A stretch of 64,000 nt of DNA from Zhengella sedimenti (GCF_046506625.1 NZ_JBKFFP010000001.1:186001-250000), one strand, 5' to 3'. Counted from the stretch's first letter, positions 24,436-32,284 are shown. Notes: a model not told the origin generated them from the sequence alone. A program made the numbers and translations.

Positions 24436-24461
24436 GGAACAATCTGCCCGTCCACGGCATT
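24436..24461 (+). promoter_or_regulatory. Candidate EcfG-type promoter for a small RNA
   Basis: GGAAC (24436-24440), 17 bases, CATT (24458-24461). The -10 variant CATT is the same as at nepR and the PRC-barrel gene. No protein gene follows on this strand for over 1 kb, but a structured segment ending in a hairpin does. Confidence 0.5.
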
Positions 24462-24467
24462 CTATGG

Positions 24468-24590
24468 GCGTGACAGGCTCCGGATACCCCCTCCCCGCAC
24501 CAAGGCCGTCACTCAAGTCCGCTTCTCCTGCCCCCCCGGAAGCGGATTCAAGAGGGAAGCGCCATCTGCCCGCGGCGCTTCCCTCTTCTT
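24468..24590 (+). ncRNA. Candidate GSR-dependent small RNA with C-rich loops
   Basis: This covers most of the 300-base gene-free stretch between the AI-2E gene and tRNA-Ala. Three consecutive stems can be drawn. SL1 (24470-24512) pairs GTGAC-a-GGC with GCC-GTCAC and exposes CCCCCTCCCC (24487-24496), an anti-Shine-Dalgarno sequence. SL2 (24518-24546) pairs TCCGCTTC with GAAGCGGA around a loop containing seven Cs. SL3 (24550-24587) pairs 14 bases, AAGAGGGAAGCGCC with GGCGCTTCCCTCTT, and could terminate transcription, though the tail is CTTC rather than a T-run. The promoter at 24436 would start the RNA at about 24468. The layout resembles Caulobacter GsrN, a sigma-T-dependent RNA that acts through a C-rich loop; homology is not claimed. 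Confidence 0.45.
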
Positions 24591-24725
24591 CATCAAATCC
24601 CTGCCCCGGCACTGCGGCCGCCGCCTCCGTCCTGACCGGACGCGAGGGGCGGCCGTCTGGCCGACGCGGTCAAGCGACGGAACCGCCCGACGCGGCTCCG
24701 GCATTTGCGATGTCTGGAGGAAATT

Positions 24726-24801
24726 TGGTGGAGCCAAGCGGGATCGAACCGCTGACCTCCTGCATGCCATGCAGGCGCTCTCCCAGCTGAGCTATGGCCC
24801 C
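24726..24801 (-). tRNA. tRNA-Ala (anticodon GGC)
   Basis: On the minus strand this folds as a complete 76-nt tRNA with encoded CCA: acceptor GGGGCCA with TGGCTCC, D-arm AGCTCAGCTGGGAGAGC, anticodon stem CCTGC/GCAGG around the loop ATGGCAT (anticodon GGC) and T-arm with GGTTCGATCC. No integrase or duplicated 3' end is nearby. Confidence 0.96.
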
Positions 24802-24924
24802 ACGGGGAACCGGCAACCGGTTCCGGGAAGGAGGCGGAGCCTTGCGCTCCGCTTCGGTGTCGGGCTTCTATCCAAGCCCCGCGGCAAGATCAAGTGTCTT
24901 TTGCACCTGTGCCGGTTTTTTTGG

Positions 24925-24953
24925 GAAACGCGGCGAGACCGGCGCCGCGTTTC
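24925..24953 (-). terminator. Strong hairpin after the FYDLN-acid gene
   Basis: GAAACGCGGCG and CGCCGCGTTTC form a perfect 11-bp stem with a 7-base loop, 8 bases beyond the stop of the minus-strand gene. The run of seven bases beyond it is A on that strand, so it is not a classical intrinsic terminator; it may protect the mRNA end. Confidence 0.55.
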
Positions 24954-24960
24954 GCGAAGG

Positions 24961-25386
24961 TCATTCGTCGTCGTCGCTGTTCACGCCGCCGATGATGCCG
25001 GTAACGTCGTCATCGTCATCCTCGTCCTCGTCGTCGCCGAGGAACGGATCGTCGTCGTCATCGCCCAGGTCGATATCGTCATCGTCGTCGTCGTCATCGT
25101 CGACGTCAACCTTCTCGGTGACCGGACCCTTGGCGCCACCGGTGGAATCATCCTCGTCCGCATCCTCGAGGGAAACGATCTCGGTCTCGGCTTCCTCGTC
25201 GTCCAGTTCCTTCTCGTCGGCGACGTCCTCTTCCTCTTCCTTGATGGAGGAGACATTGTCCTGGAAATAGGACAGCGGATAGGAAACGCCGGTATAGGGG
25301 GAAACGACCGGATCCTTGTTCAGGTCGTAGAATTTGCGGCCCGTCTCGGGACAGACCCGCTTGGTGCCAAGTTCAGGTTTCGCCAC
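24961..25386 (-). CDS. TIGR02300 FYDLN acid family protein
   Basis: A 141-aa protein with the conserved N-terminus MAKPELGTKRVCPETGRKFYDLNKDPVVSPY, which names the FYDLN acid family found almost only in alphaproteobacteria. After residue 50 it is extremely acidic, with several runs of Asp (nine in a row near residue 95), encoded by a GTC/ATC trinucleotide-like stretch on the plus strand. Such a tail is probably disordered. The function is unknown; a rubredoxin-like knuckle with only one cysteine has been lost or never existed here. It is divergent from aroA with a 250-base spacer in which I see no clear operator. Confidence 0.88.
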   Translation of the reverse strand: MAKPELGTKRVCPETGRKFYDLNKDPVVSPYTGVSYPLSYFQDNVSSIKEEEEDVADEKELDDEEAETEIVSLEDADEDDSTGGAKGPVTEKVDVDDDDDDDDDIDLGDDDDDPFLGDDEDEDDDDDVTGIIGGVNSDDDE

Positions 25387-25636
25387 GGCTCGTCCTCATC
25401 TTTTGGGGGCGGGCGCTCGACCGCCGGATTCGCGGCAAGCCCTGCCGGGCCCTCGCCATAGGTTCATGAAATCGCGGACCCCTTATCGTCAAGTGGCCAT
25501 CCTGTCAAAAGCTATTTCGGCCTGGCGGCGCAGACGGCAAGGGATGACCCCGAGGCATCGAAGTGCTAGACAGCCGGCGTCCGGCCGGCCAATCACGGTC
25601 CGGCGCCCCGCCATGCTTATCCAGATGGACAGAACC

Positions 25637-26989
25637 ATGTCGCATTCCGGCGCTCCCCGCCCCGCCCTCGCCCGCAAGAGCAACGCGCTTTCCGGCACCG
25701 CGCGCGTGCCCGGGGACAAGTCGATTTCCCACCGCTCCTTCATGTTCGGCGGCCTGGCCTCCGGTGAAACACGGATCACAGGCCTGCTGGAAGGCGAGGA
25801 CGTGCTGGCCACCGGCCGCGCCATGGGCGCCATGGGCGCGCAGATCGCCAAGGTCGGCGATACATGGATCATCCAGGGCGCCGGCAACGGCGCGCTGCTG
25901 GAACCGGAGGGTCCGCTTGATTTCGGCAATGCGGGCACGGGCTGCCGTCTGACCATGGGCCTGGCGGGTGTCTACGACATGCAGACCGTCTTCACCGGGG
26001 ATGCCTCCCTGTCGCGCCGCCCCATGGGCCGCGTGCTCGACCCCCTGCGGCTGATGGGCGTGCAGGTGCAGGCGCAGGACGGCGACCGGCTGCCCGTGAC
26101 GCTGCACGGGCCCAAGACGCCGTCGCCGATCACCTACCGCGTGCCGATGGCCTCGGCGCAGGTGAAATCCGCCGTGCTGCTGGCCGGGCTCAACACGCCG
26201 GGCGTGACCACGGTCATCGAACCGGTGATGACACGCGACCATACCGAAAAGATGCTGGCCGGGTTCGGCGCTCAGCTCGAGGTGGAGGAAGACGCCGACG
26301 GCGTGCGCACCATCCGCCTGCAGGGCCGGCCGAAGCTGACGGGCCGGGTGATCGACGTGCCGGGCGATCCGTCCTCGGCGGCCTTCCCGCTTGTCGCCGC
26401 GCTCATCGTGCCGGGCTCCGACATCACCATCGAGAACGTGCTGATGAACCCGACGCGCAACGGCATCGTCACCACGCTGCAGGAAATGGGCGGGCAGATC
26501 GACATCATCAACTGGCGCGATGCGGGCGGCGAGGACGTGGCGGACCTGCGCGTGCGCGCCTCCGACCTGAAGGGCGTGACCGTTCCTGCCGAGCGCGCGC
26601 CGTCGATGATCGACGAATATCCGGCGCTGGCCATGGCCGCCGCGCTGGCCGAGGGCGAAACTGTGATGGAAGGCCTGGAGGAGCTGCGCGTGAAGGAAAG
26701 CGACCGCCTTTCCGCCGTCGCGGAAGGGCTGAAGGCCAATGGCGTGGATTGCACGGAAGGCGAGACGACGCTCTCCGTGCGCGGACGGCCGGACGGCAAG
26801 GGGCTGGGCGGCGGCACGGTCGAAACCCACCTCGACCATCGCATCGCCATGAGCTTCCTCATTCTGGGCCTTGCCACGGAAAAGCCGGTCACCGTGGACG
26901 ACGCCACCATGATCGCCACATCCTTCCCGGAATTCTTCACGCTGATGGGCGGTCTGGGCGCTGAACTGGAGGAGACGAAGCATGACTGA
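25637..26989 (+). CDS. aroA: 3-phosphoshikimate 1-carboxyvinyltransferase (EPSP synthase, class II type)
   Basis: AroA joins shikimate-3-phosphate and phosphoenolpyruvate in the sixth step of aromatic amino-acid synthesis. The 450-aa product closely follows the class II enzyme from Agrobacterium CP4: GDKSISHRSFMFGGLASGET (26-45), PITYRVPMASAQVKSAVLLAGL, and RAPSMIDEYPALA. At the residue that gives CP4 its glyphosate insensitivity (Ala100), this protein has Gly100 in DFGNAGTGCRLTMG. The start at 25637 gives the CP4-like N-terminus MSHSGAPRP; ATG 25613 and earlier in-frame starts are possible but less like the family. It overlaps the SDR gene by 8 bases and heads aroA-SDR-cmk(-rpsA). Confidence 0.95.
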   Translation: MSHSGAPRPALARKSNALSGTARVPGDKSISHRSFMFGGLASGETRITGLLEGEDVLATGRAMGAMGAQIAKVGDTWIIQGAGNGALLEPEGPLDFGNAGTGCRLTMGLAGVYDMQTVFTGDASLSRRPMGRVLDPLRLMGVQVQAQDGDRLPVTLHGPKTPSPITYRVPMASAQVKSAVLLAGLNTPGVTTVIEPVMTRDHTEKMLAGFGAQLEVEEDADGVRTIRLQGRPKLTGRVIDVPGDPSSAAFPLVAALIVPGSDITIENVLMNPTRNGIVTTLQEMGGQIDIINWRDAGGEDVADLRVRASDLKGVTVPAERAPSMIDEYPALAMAAALAEGETVMEGLEELRVKESDRLSAVAEGLKANGVDCTEGETTLSVRGRPDGKGLGGGTVETHLDHRIAMSFLILGLATEKPVTVDDATMIATSFPEFFTLMGGLGAELEETKHD

Positions 26990-27686
26990 CAGCAAGGTGG
27001 CCCTGATCGTCGGCGGCGGTTCGGGCATGGGCGCGGCGGCGGCGCGCAAGCTGGCCGAAAACGGTTACGCCGTCGCGGTGATGTCGTCTTCCGGCAAGGG
27101 CGAGGCGCTCGGCCGCGAACTGGGCGGGCTGGGTTTCACCGGGTCCAACCTCGAACCCGGCGACCTGAAGCGGTTCGTGGACCTCGCCATGGAGCGGTTC
27201 GGGCGGATCGACGCCGTGGTCAATTCCACCGGCCATGGTCCGAAGGGACCGGTTCTGGAGATCTCCGACGAGGACTGGATGAAGGGCATGGAGTATTACT
27301 TGCTCAACGTCATCCGCATGACGCGGCTCGTCACACCCTTGATGCAGGCCCGGAAATCGGGCTCCATCGTCAACATTTCCACCTATGCGGTGTTCGAGCC
27401 CGAAGAGATGTTCCCGACATCGGGCGTGTTCCGGGCCGGGCTTGCCGCCTTCACCAAGCTCTTCTGCGACAAGTATGCCGGCGACAACCTGCGCATGAAC
27501 AACGTCATGCCGGGGTTCATCGACTCGCTGCCGGAAAAGGAAGAGCGGCGCGCGCGGATACCGATGGGCCGTTACGGCTCGGCGGATGAAGTGGCCGAAC
27601 TGATCGCTTTCCTTGCATCGGACAAGTCGGCCTATGTCACGGGGCAGAACATCCGCATCGACGGCGGGATCACGCGCAGTGTCTGA
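26982..27686 (+). CDS. Atypical short-chain dehydrogenase/reductase lacking the catalytic Tyr/Lys
   Basis: A 234-aa SDR with a normal NAD(P)-binding start (ALIVGGGSGMGAAAARKL) and a C-terminal DGG motif (NIRIDGGITRSV). The active site is altered. After the Ser in NIST (S133), the segment EEMFPTSGVFRAGLAAFTK replaces the YxxxK of the family with SxxxR (S147, R151) in the most natural alignment. It may have lost dehydrogenase activity or use another mechanism. It is translationally coupled to aroA (8-base overlap) and followed by cmk. Its place in an aromatic-acid/nucleotide operon gives no substrate. Confidence 0.82.
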   Translation: MTDSKVALIVGGGSGMGAAAARKLAENGYAVAVMSSSGKGEALGRELGGLGFTGSNLEPGDLKRFVDLAMERFGRIDAVVNSTGHGPKGPVLEISDEDWMKGMEYYLLNVIRMTRLVTPLMQARKSGSIVNISTYAVFEPEEMFPTSGVFRAGLAAFTKLFCDKYAGDNLRMNNVMPGFIDSLPEKEERRARIPMGRYGSADEVAELIAFLASDKSAYVTGQNIRIDGGITRSV

Positions 27687-27699
27687 GGACGGGACGGAC

Positions 27700-28341
27700 A
27701 TGCCGCTTGCCATCGCCATCGACGGGCCGGCGGCATCCGGCAAGGGCACGCTGGCGCGCATGCTGGCGGCGCACTACGGGTTGCGCCATCTCGACACCGG
27801 GCTGACCTACCGGGCGGTGGCCAAGGCGCTGATGGATGCCGGTGCGCCGCTGGACGACGAGGACAAGGCCGAGGCGGCTGCGCGGGCGCTCGACCTGGCT
27901 GCCATGGACCGGGCGGTGCTGTCCGACCACGCCGTGGGCGAGGCCGCCTCGAAGGTCGCCGTCATGCCGGCGGTGCGCCGCGCGCTGGTGGACAAGCAGC
28001 GGGCCTTCGCCGCCGAGCCGCCCGGCGCCATTCTCGATGGCCGCGACATCGGCACGGTCGTCTGCCCCGACGCGCCGGTGAAGCTCTATGTCACGGCCTC
28101 GGCGCCGGTCAGGGCGAGGCGGCGCTATCACGAGATCCTGTCGAAGGGCGGAGAGGCGGACGAGGCGCGGATCCTGGCCGACATCGAACGGCGCGACGCG
28201 CGTGACATGGGGCGCGCGGACTCGCCGCTGAAGCCGGCGGACGACGCCTACTTGCTAGATACGTCCAACATGGATATAGAGACCGCGTTCGCGCGCGCCC
28301 GGATCCTCATCGACGAGGCAAGGGCCAAGGCGCGGACATAA
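27700..28341 (+). CDS. cmk: Cytidylate kinase
   Basis: Cmk phosphorylates CMP and dCMP to the diphosphates. The 213-aa protein has the P-loop DGPAASGKGTLARML at the N-terminus, LDTGLTYRAVA (substrate site), LDGRDIGTVVCPDA, and a C-terminal DAYLLDTSNM. I prefer the ATG at 27700, which has GAGGA 10 bases upstream. A GTG at 27679 overlapping the SDR stop is the alternative. rpsA follows 182 bases later, the widespread cmk-rpsA order. Confidence 0.95.
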   Translation: MPLAIAIDGPAASGKGTLARMLAAHYGLRHLDTGLTYRAVAKALMDAGAPLDDEDKAEAAARALDLAAMDRAVLSDHAVGEAASKVAVMPAVRRALVDKQRAFAAEPPGAILDGRDIGTVVCPDAPVKLYVTASAPVRARRRYHEILSKGGEADEARILADIERRDARDMGRADSPLKPADDAYLLDTSNMDIETAFARARILIDEARAKART

Positions 28342-28475
28342 CCCGCCTGCCGGCATTCTCCGACGCGCCGGTCCGGCATTTCGCGTTTTGAAGACGCGCG
28401 GTGCCATGAGGGTTCGCCAGAGGCGGCCCGGGATGCTCGATGCAGGCAAACGCAACGCAACCCCCCGGCGCATGC

Positions 28476-28510
28476 AGCCCGCTTTCCGAAAAACTTTTGT
28501 CTTGCGGGCT
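28476..28510 (+). promoter_or_regulatory. Leader hairpin before rpsA
   Basis: AGCCCGC (28476-28482) and GCGGGCT (28504-28510) can pair around a 21-base A/T-rich loop that ends just before the rpsA ribosome-binding site (CCAGGAGA). S1 proteins in enterobacteria repress their own mRNA leaders, so this may be an autoregulatory element; I have no direct evidence. Confidence 0.35.
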
Positions 28511-28523
28511 CCCAGGAGAAAAC

Positions 28524-30221
28524 ATGTCAGATATGAATCCGTCGCGCGACGATTTCGCGGCATTGCTCGATGAATCCCTGCACGACAGCCCGCTCGCGGA
28601 AGGCTCCGTCGTCAAGGGCAAGATCACGGCCATCGAAAAGGACATGGCCATCATCGACGTCGGCCTGAAGGTCGAAGGCCGCGTGGCGCTCAAGGAATTC
28701 GGCGCCAAGGCCAAGGACGGCGCGCTCAAGGTGGGCGACGAGGTCGAGGTCTATGTCGAGCGCGTGGAAAACGCGCTGGGCGAAGCCATGCTCAGCCGCG
28801 AAAAGGCCCGCCGCGAAGAGGCGTGGGTCAAGCTGGAAGAGAAGTTCAACAATGGCGAGAAGGTCGAAGGCGTGATCTTCAACCAGGTCAAGGGCGGCTT
28901 CACGGTCGACCTCGACGGCGCCGTGGCCTTCCTGCCGCGCAGCCAGGTGGACATCCGCCCGATCCGCGACGTCACGCCGCTGATGCACAACCCGCAGCCG
29001 TTCGAAATCCTCAAGATGGACAAGCGCCGCGGCAACATCGTCGTCTCGCGCCGCACCGTGCTTGAAGAGAGCCGCGCCGAGCAGCGCTCCGAGATCGTCC
29101 AGAACCTCGAAGAGGGCCAGGTGGTCGAGGGCGTGGTCAAGAACATCACCGATTACGGTGCGTTCGTCGACCTCGGCGGCATCGACGGCCTGCTGCACGT
29201 CACCGACATGGCATGGCGCCGCGTCAACCATCCGACCGAGATCCTCAACATCGGCCAGACGGTCAAGGTGCAGATCATCCGCATCAACCAGGAAACCCAC
29301 CGCATCTCGCTGGGCATGAAGCAGCTCGAAGCCGATCCGTGGGACGGCATCGGCGGCCGCTATCCGCTTGGCAAGAAGGTCACCGGCACGGTCACCAACA
29401 TCACCGACTACGGCGCCTTCGTGGAGCTGGAGCCGGGCATCGAGGGCCTGATCCACGTGTCGGAAATGTCCTGGACGAAGAAGAACGTCCATCCGGGCAA
29501 GATCCTCTCGACCACGCAGGAAGTCGACGTCGTCATCCTGGAAGTCGATCCGGTCAAGCGCCGCATTTCGCTCGGCCTCAAGCAGACGCTGGAAAATCCG
29601 TGGGAAGCCTTTGCCCGCAACCATCCGGTCGGCTCCATGGTCGAGGGCGAGGTGAAGAACAAGACCGAGTTCGGCCTGTTCATCGGCCTCGACGGCGATG
29701 TGGACGGCATGGTCCACCTGTCGGACCTCGACTGGAACCGTCCGGGCGAGCAGGTCATCGAGGAATTCGAAAAGGGCATGGTCGTCCAGGCCCAGGTCCT
29801 CGACGTGGACATCGAGAAGGAGCGCATCTCGCTCGGCATCAAGCAGCTTTCGCGTGACGCTATCGGCGAGGCTGCGGCTTCGGGCGAACTGCGCAAGAAC
29901 GCGATCGTCACCTGCGAAGTGACCGACGTGAAGGACGGCGGCATCGAGGTTCGCCTCGTCGACCACGACATCGACGCCTTCATCCGCCGCTCCGACCTGT
30001 CGCGCGACCGCGACGAGCAGCGCCCCGAGCGCTTCCAGGCCGGCCAGAAGGTGGACGCACGCGTCACCCAGTTCGACAAGAAGACGCGCCGCATCCAGGT
30101 CTCCATCAAGGCGCTGGAAATCGCCGAGGAGAAGGAAGCCGTGGCGCAGTACGGTTCGTCGGACTCCGGCGCTTCGCTGGGCGACATCCTGGGCGCCGCG
30201 CTGAAGAAGCAGGGCGAATAA
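28524..30221 (+). CDS. rpsA: 30S ribosomal protein S1
   Basis: S1 binds mRNA on the 30S subunit and helps unfold leaders. The 565-aa protein contains six S1/OB repeats; repeated cores such as GVVKNITDYGAFVDLGGIDG and GTVTNITDYGAFVELEPGIEG, each followed by ISLGMKQL or ISLGLKQT, are easy to see. The start MSDMNPSRDDFAALLDES at 28524 has AGGAGA upstream; an in-frame ATG at 28440 would add 28 residues foreign to S1. A strong terminator follows. Confidence 0.97.
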   Translation: MSDMNPSRDDFAALLDESLHDSPLAEGSVVKGKITAIEKDMAIIDVGLKVEGRVALKEFGAKAKDGALKVGDEVEVYVERVENALGEAMLSREKARREEAWVKLEEKFNNGEKVEGVIFNQVKGGFTVDLDGAVAFLPRSQVDIRPIRDVTPLMHNPQPFEILKMDKRRGNIVVSRRTVLEESRAEQRSEIVQNLEEGQVVEGVVKNITDYGAFVDLGGIDGLLHVTDMAWRRVNHPTEILNIGQTVKVQIIRINQETHRISLGMKQLEADPWDGIGGRYPLGKKVTGTVTNITDYGAFVELEPGIEGLIHVSEMSWTKKNVHPGKILSTTQEVDVVILEVDPVKRRISLGLKQTLENPWEAFARNHPVGSMVEGEVKNKTEFGLFIGLDGDVDGMVHLSDLDWNRPGEQVIEEFEKGMVVQAQVLDVDIEKERISLGIKQLSRDAIGEAAASGELRKNAIVTCEVTDVKDGGIEVRLVDHDIDAFIRRSDLSRDRDEQRPERFQAGQKVDARVTQFDKKTRRIQVSIKALEIAEEKEAVAQYGSSDSGASLGDILGAALKKQGE

Positions 30222-30251
30222 GCCGCATCGCCTTCACGGCGGCACGACATG

Positions 30252-30289
30252 AAAAGGCCCGGCGGAGACGATCCGCCGGGCCTTTTTTT
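30252..30289. terminator. Bidirectional terminator between rpsA and the cyclic-nucleotide phosphodiesterase gene
   Basis: AAAAGGCCCGGCGGA and TCCGCCGGGCCTTTT form a 15-bp stem with a 5-base loop, followed by further Ts; the A-run at the other end serves the minus strand. Confidence 0.93.
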
Positions 30290-30307
30290 CGTCCATGGGA
30301 AGGGCTG

Positions 30308-32284
30308 TCAGAGCCTGATGCGGAAACGCGCGAAGCCGTTTTCGCCGTCGCCGGCCTCCTCGATGGCCACGCCCTTCACGTCACCGGCATACTGGCGGCC
30401 CTTCGGTCCGGTATCGAAGATCACGGTGGCGCCCTCCACTGGCGCGAAGGTCCAGTTGGCATCGGCGGACGGGTTGATGGTTCCCTGGTCGACGATGTAG
30501 CGCACGATCACGTCGCGGTTGGTGTCAGGTGCGACGAGGATCACGACATCCTCGTTGACACCGGGGAAATTGCCGCCGCCACCGGCGCGGTAATTGTTGG
30601 TCGCGACAACGAATTTGGCCGCCGGGTCGACCGGCTTGCCCTCGAACATCAGGTCTGTGATGCGGCTGGCGCCCGGATTGGCGACCTCGCCCTTGGACGT
30701 GTACTTCGCCGGCTGGGTCAGGTCGATGCGATAGGTGACGCCGTCGATCACGTCGAAATTGTAGGACGGGAAATCCGGGTTGATCAGCGGCTGGTCGGCC
30801 TTGCCCGGCTCGACCCGGTTGAAGATGCCGGCCGACATTTCCAGCCATTCCTTCACCGTCGCGCCATCGACGAGCACGGCGCGCACCGTGTTGGGATAGA
30901 GGTAGAGATCGGCGACGTTCCTGATGGCAATGGCACCGGCCGGCACGTCCGTGTAATAATCCGGGCCGCCGCGCCCGCCCGCCTTGAAGGGTGCTGCGGC
31001 CGAGAGGACCGGCAGGTCCTTGTGTTCGCCATCCTTGAGCAGGTCCTTCACATACCAGGTCTGGGCACGGGAGACGATCTGCACCGAGGGATCATCGGCC
31101 ACGAGCGCGAAATAGGAATAGAGCGGCGCGGAGGTCTCGCCGACCGGTGTGCGCACATAGGCAAGGGTCGCCTCGTGCTCGGCCTTCACCGAGGCCTCGA
31201 CCTCGGCGCTGCTTTCGACGAGCGGATTGACCTTGCGCTCCACGCGCTCATAGATCGGGCGCGTCTCGACCATGGAGTCCACCACCTTCCAGGTGTTGCC
31301 GTCACGCTCGACAAGGAGGTCGATCAGGCCCATGTGCGAGCCCCAGAAACCGGCCTGTACCGCCGGCTTGCCGAACAGGCGTCCCCTGGCGGCGTCCACG
31401 CCCTCCAGGCCCTCGAACGCCTTGCCCGGGAAGACCAGATGCTGGTGACCGGTGAAAATGGCATCGATGCCTTCCACCTCCCCCAGGAAGAGCGAGGCGT
31501 TTTCCATGCCGTCCACCCGTTTCGCGTCGATGCCGGAATGGGAAAGGGCGACGACGATATCCGCGCCCTCCTCCTTCATCTGCGGAACCCAGGCGGCGGC
31601 GGCCTCGACAATATCGCGGGTCATCACGTTGCCGCTGAGATGGCGGGAATCCCAGACCATGATCTGCGGCGGGACAAAGCCGATGAAGCCGACGCGGATG
31701 GCGTGCTCCTGGCCCGCGCCGTCGACGACCGTCCTGTCCAGGATCACGTAGGGCGACATGTAGAGATCGTCATCGCGCGGATTGGCCGCCAGCGTGGTGC
31801 CGCGCACGAGATTGGCGCAGACCAGCGGGTAACCGGCACCGGCATTGACCTTGTCCATGAAGGACAGGCCATAGTTGAATTCGTGGTTGCCAAGCGTTCC
31901 GCAGTCATATCCCAGCACGTTCATCGCCTGGATCACGGGGTGCATGTCGCCTTCCTTCATGCCCCGTTCATAGGCGATCCAGTCGCCCATCGGGTTGCCC
32001 TGAAGGTAGTCGCCATTGTCGACGAGAAGGGAATTGCCGGCCTCCTTGCGGAAGTCACCGATGACTCGCGCGGTACGGGCCAGGCCCATCGTGTCATTGG
32101 GTTTGTCGGCGTAGTAGTCATAGGGCATGACCGCCACGTGGATGTCGGTCGTCTCCATGATACGCAGATGCGCCTGGCCGGCCGATGCGCGCGCGGCGAA
32201 GGGATGCAGTGCGATGAGCGCCGAGGACGCCGCGGCGCCGGCCATGAACGAACGTCTTGTCAATCTGTGTGCTGATCCGAGCAT
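30308..32284 (-). CDS. cpdB: 2',3'-cyclic-nucleotide 2'-phosphodiesterase/3'-nucleotidase, Tat-exported
   Basis: A 658-aa periplasmic enzyme that should hydrolyse 2',3'-cyclic nucleotides and 3'-nucleotides, letting the cell use extracellular nucleotides as phosphate and nucleoside sources. A twin-arginine signal, LTRRSFMAGAAASSALIAL, opens the protein. The calcineurin-like metallophosphatase domain carries METTDIHVAV, VDNGDYLQGNP, GNHEFNYG, ALSHSGID and FTGHQHLVF metal-ligand motifs. A 5'-nucleotidase C-terminal domain follows (NNYRAGGGGNFPG). The start at 32284 gives the Tat leader; the frame stays open to 32449 without further homology. Monocistronic by the terminators on each side. Confidence 0.92.
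   Translation of the reverse strand: MLGSAHRLTRRSFMAGAAASSALIALHPFAARASAGQAHLRIMETTDIHVAVMPYDYYADKPNDTMGLARTARVIGDFRKEAGNSLLVDNGDYLQGNPMGDWIAYERGMKEGDMHPVIQAMNVLGYDCGTLGNHEFNYGLSFMDKVNAGAGYPLVCANLVRGTTLAANPRDDDLYMSPYVILDRTVVDGAGQEHAIRVGFIGFVPPQIMVWDSRHLSGNVMTRDIVEAAAAWVPQMKEEGADIVVALSHSGIDAKRVDGMENASLFLGEVEGIDAIFTGHQHLVFPGKAFEGLEGVDAARGRLFGKPAVQAGFWGSHMGLIDLLVERDGNTWKVVDSMVETRPIYERVERKVNPLVESSAEVEASVKAEHEATLAYVRTPVGETSAPLYSYFALVADDPSVQIVSRAQTWYVKDLLKDGEHKDLPVLSAAAPFKAGGRGGPDYYTDVPAGAIAIRNVADLYLYPNTVRAVLVDGATVKEWLEMSAGIFNRVEPGKADQPLINPDFPSYNFDVIDGVTYRIDLTQPAKYTSKGEVANPGASRITDLMFEGKPVDPAAKFVVATNNYRAGGGGNFPGVNEDVVILVAPDTNRDVIVRYIVDQGTINPSADANWTFAPVEGATVIFDTGPKGRQYAGDVKGVAIEEAGDGENGFARFRIRL

Noticed and set aside
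23214..24455. 413-codon minus-strand open frame across the AI-2E family gene
   Set aside because: It is a compositional shadow, rich in R/H/D/Q, of the membrane-protein gene on the plus strand, whose helices and family motifs are clear.
24726..24801. tRNA-Ala as an integration site
   Set aside because: No integrase gene and no duplicated tRNA 3' end occur within the neighbouring sequence; the same holds for tRNA-Leu at 44776-44860.
25000..25110. Trinucleotide-like repeat suggesting a tandem array or CRISPR
   Set aside because: The repeat is in-frame GAC/GAT codons for Asp in the FYDLN-acid gene; there are no spacers and no repeat units over 20 bases.
28527..29966. 479-codon open frame antisense to rpsA
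   Set aside because: It mirrors a highly conserved S1 coding region in GC-rich DNA, where the antisense frame stays open by codon bias. It has no ribosome-binding site and no domain.
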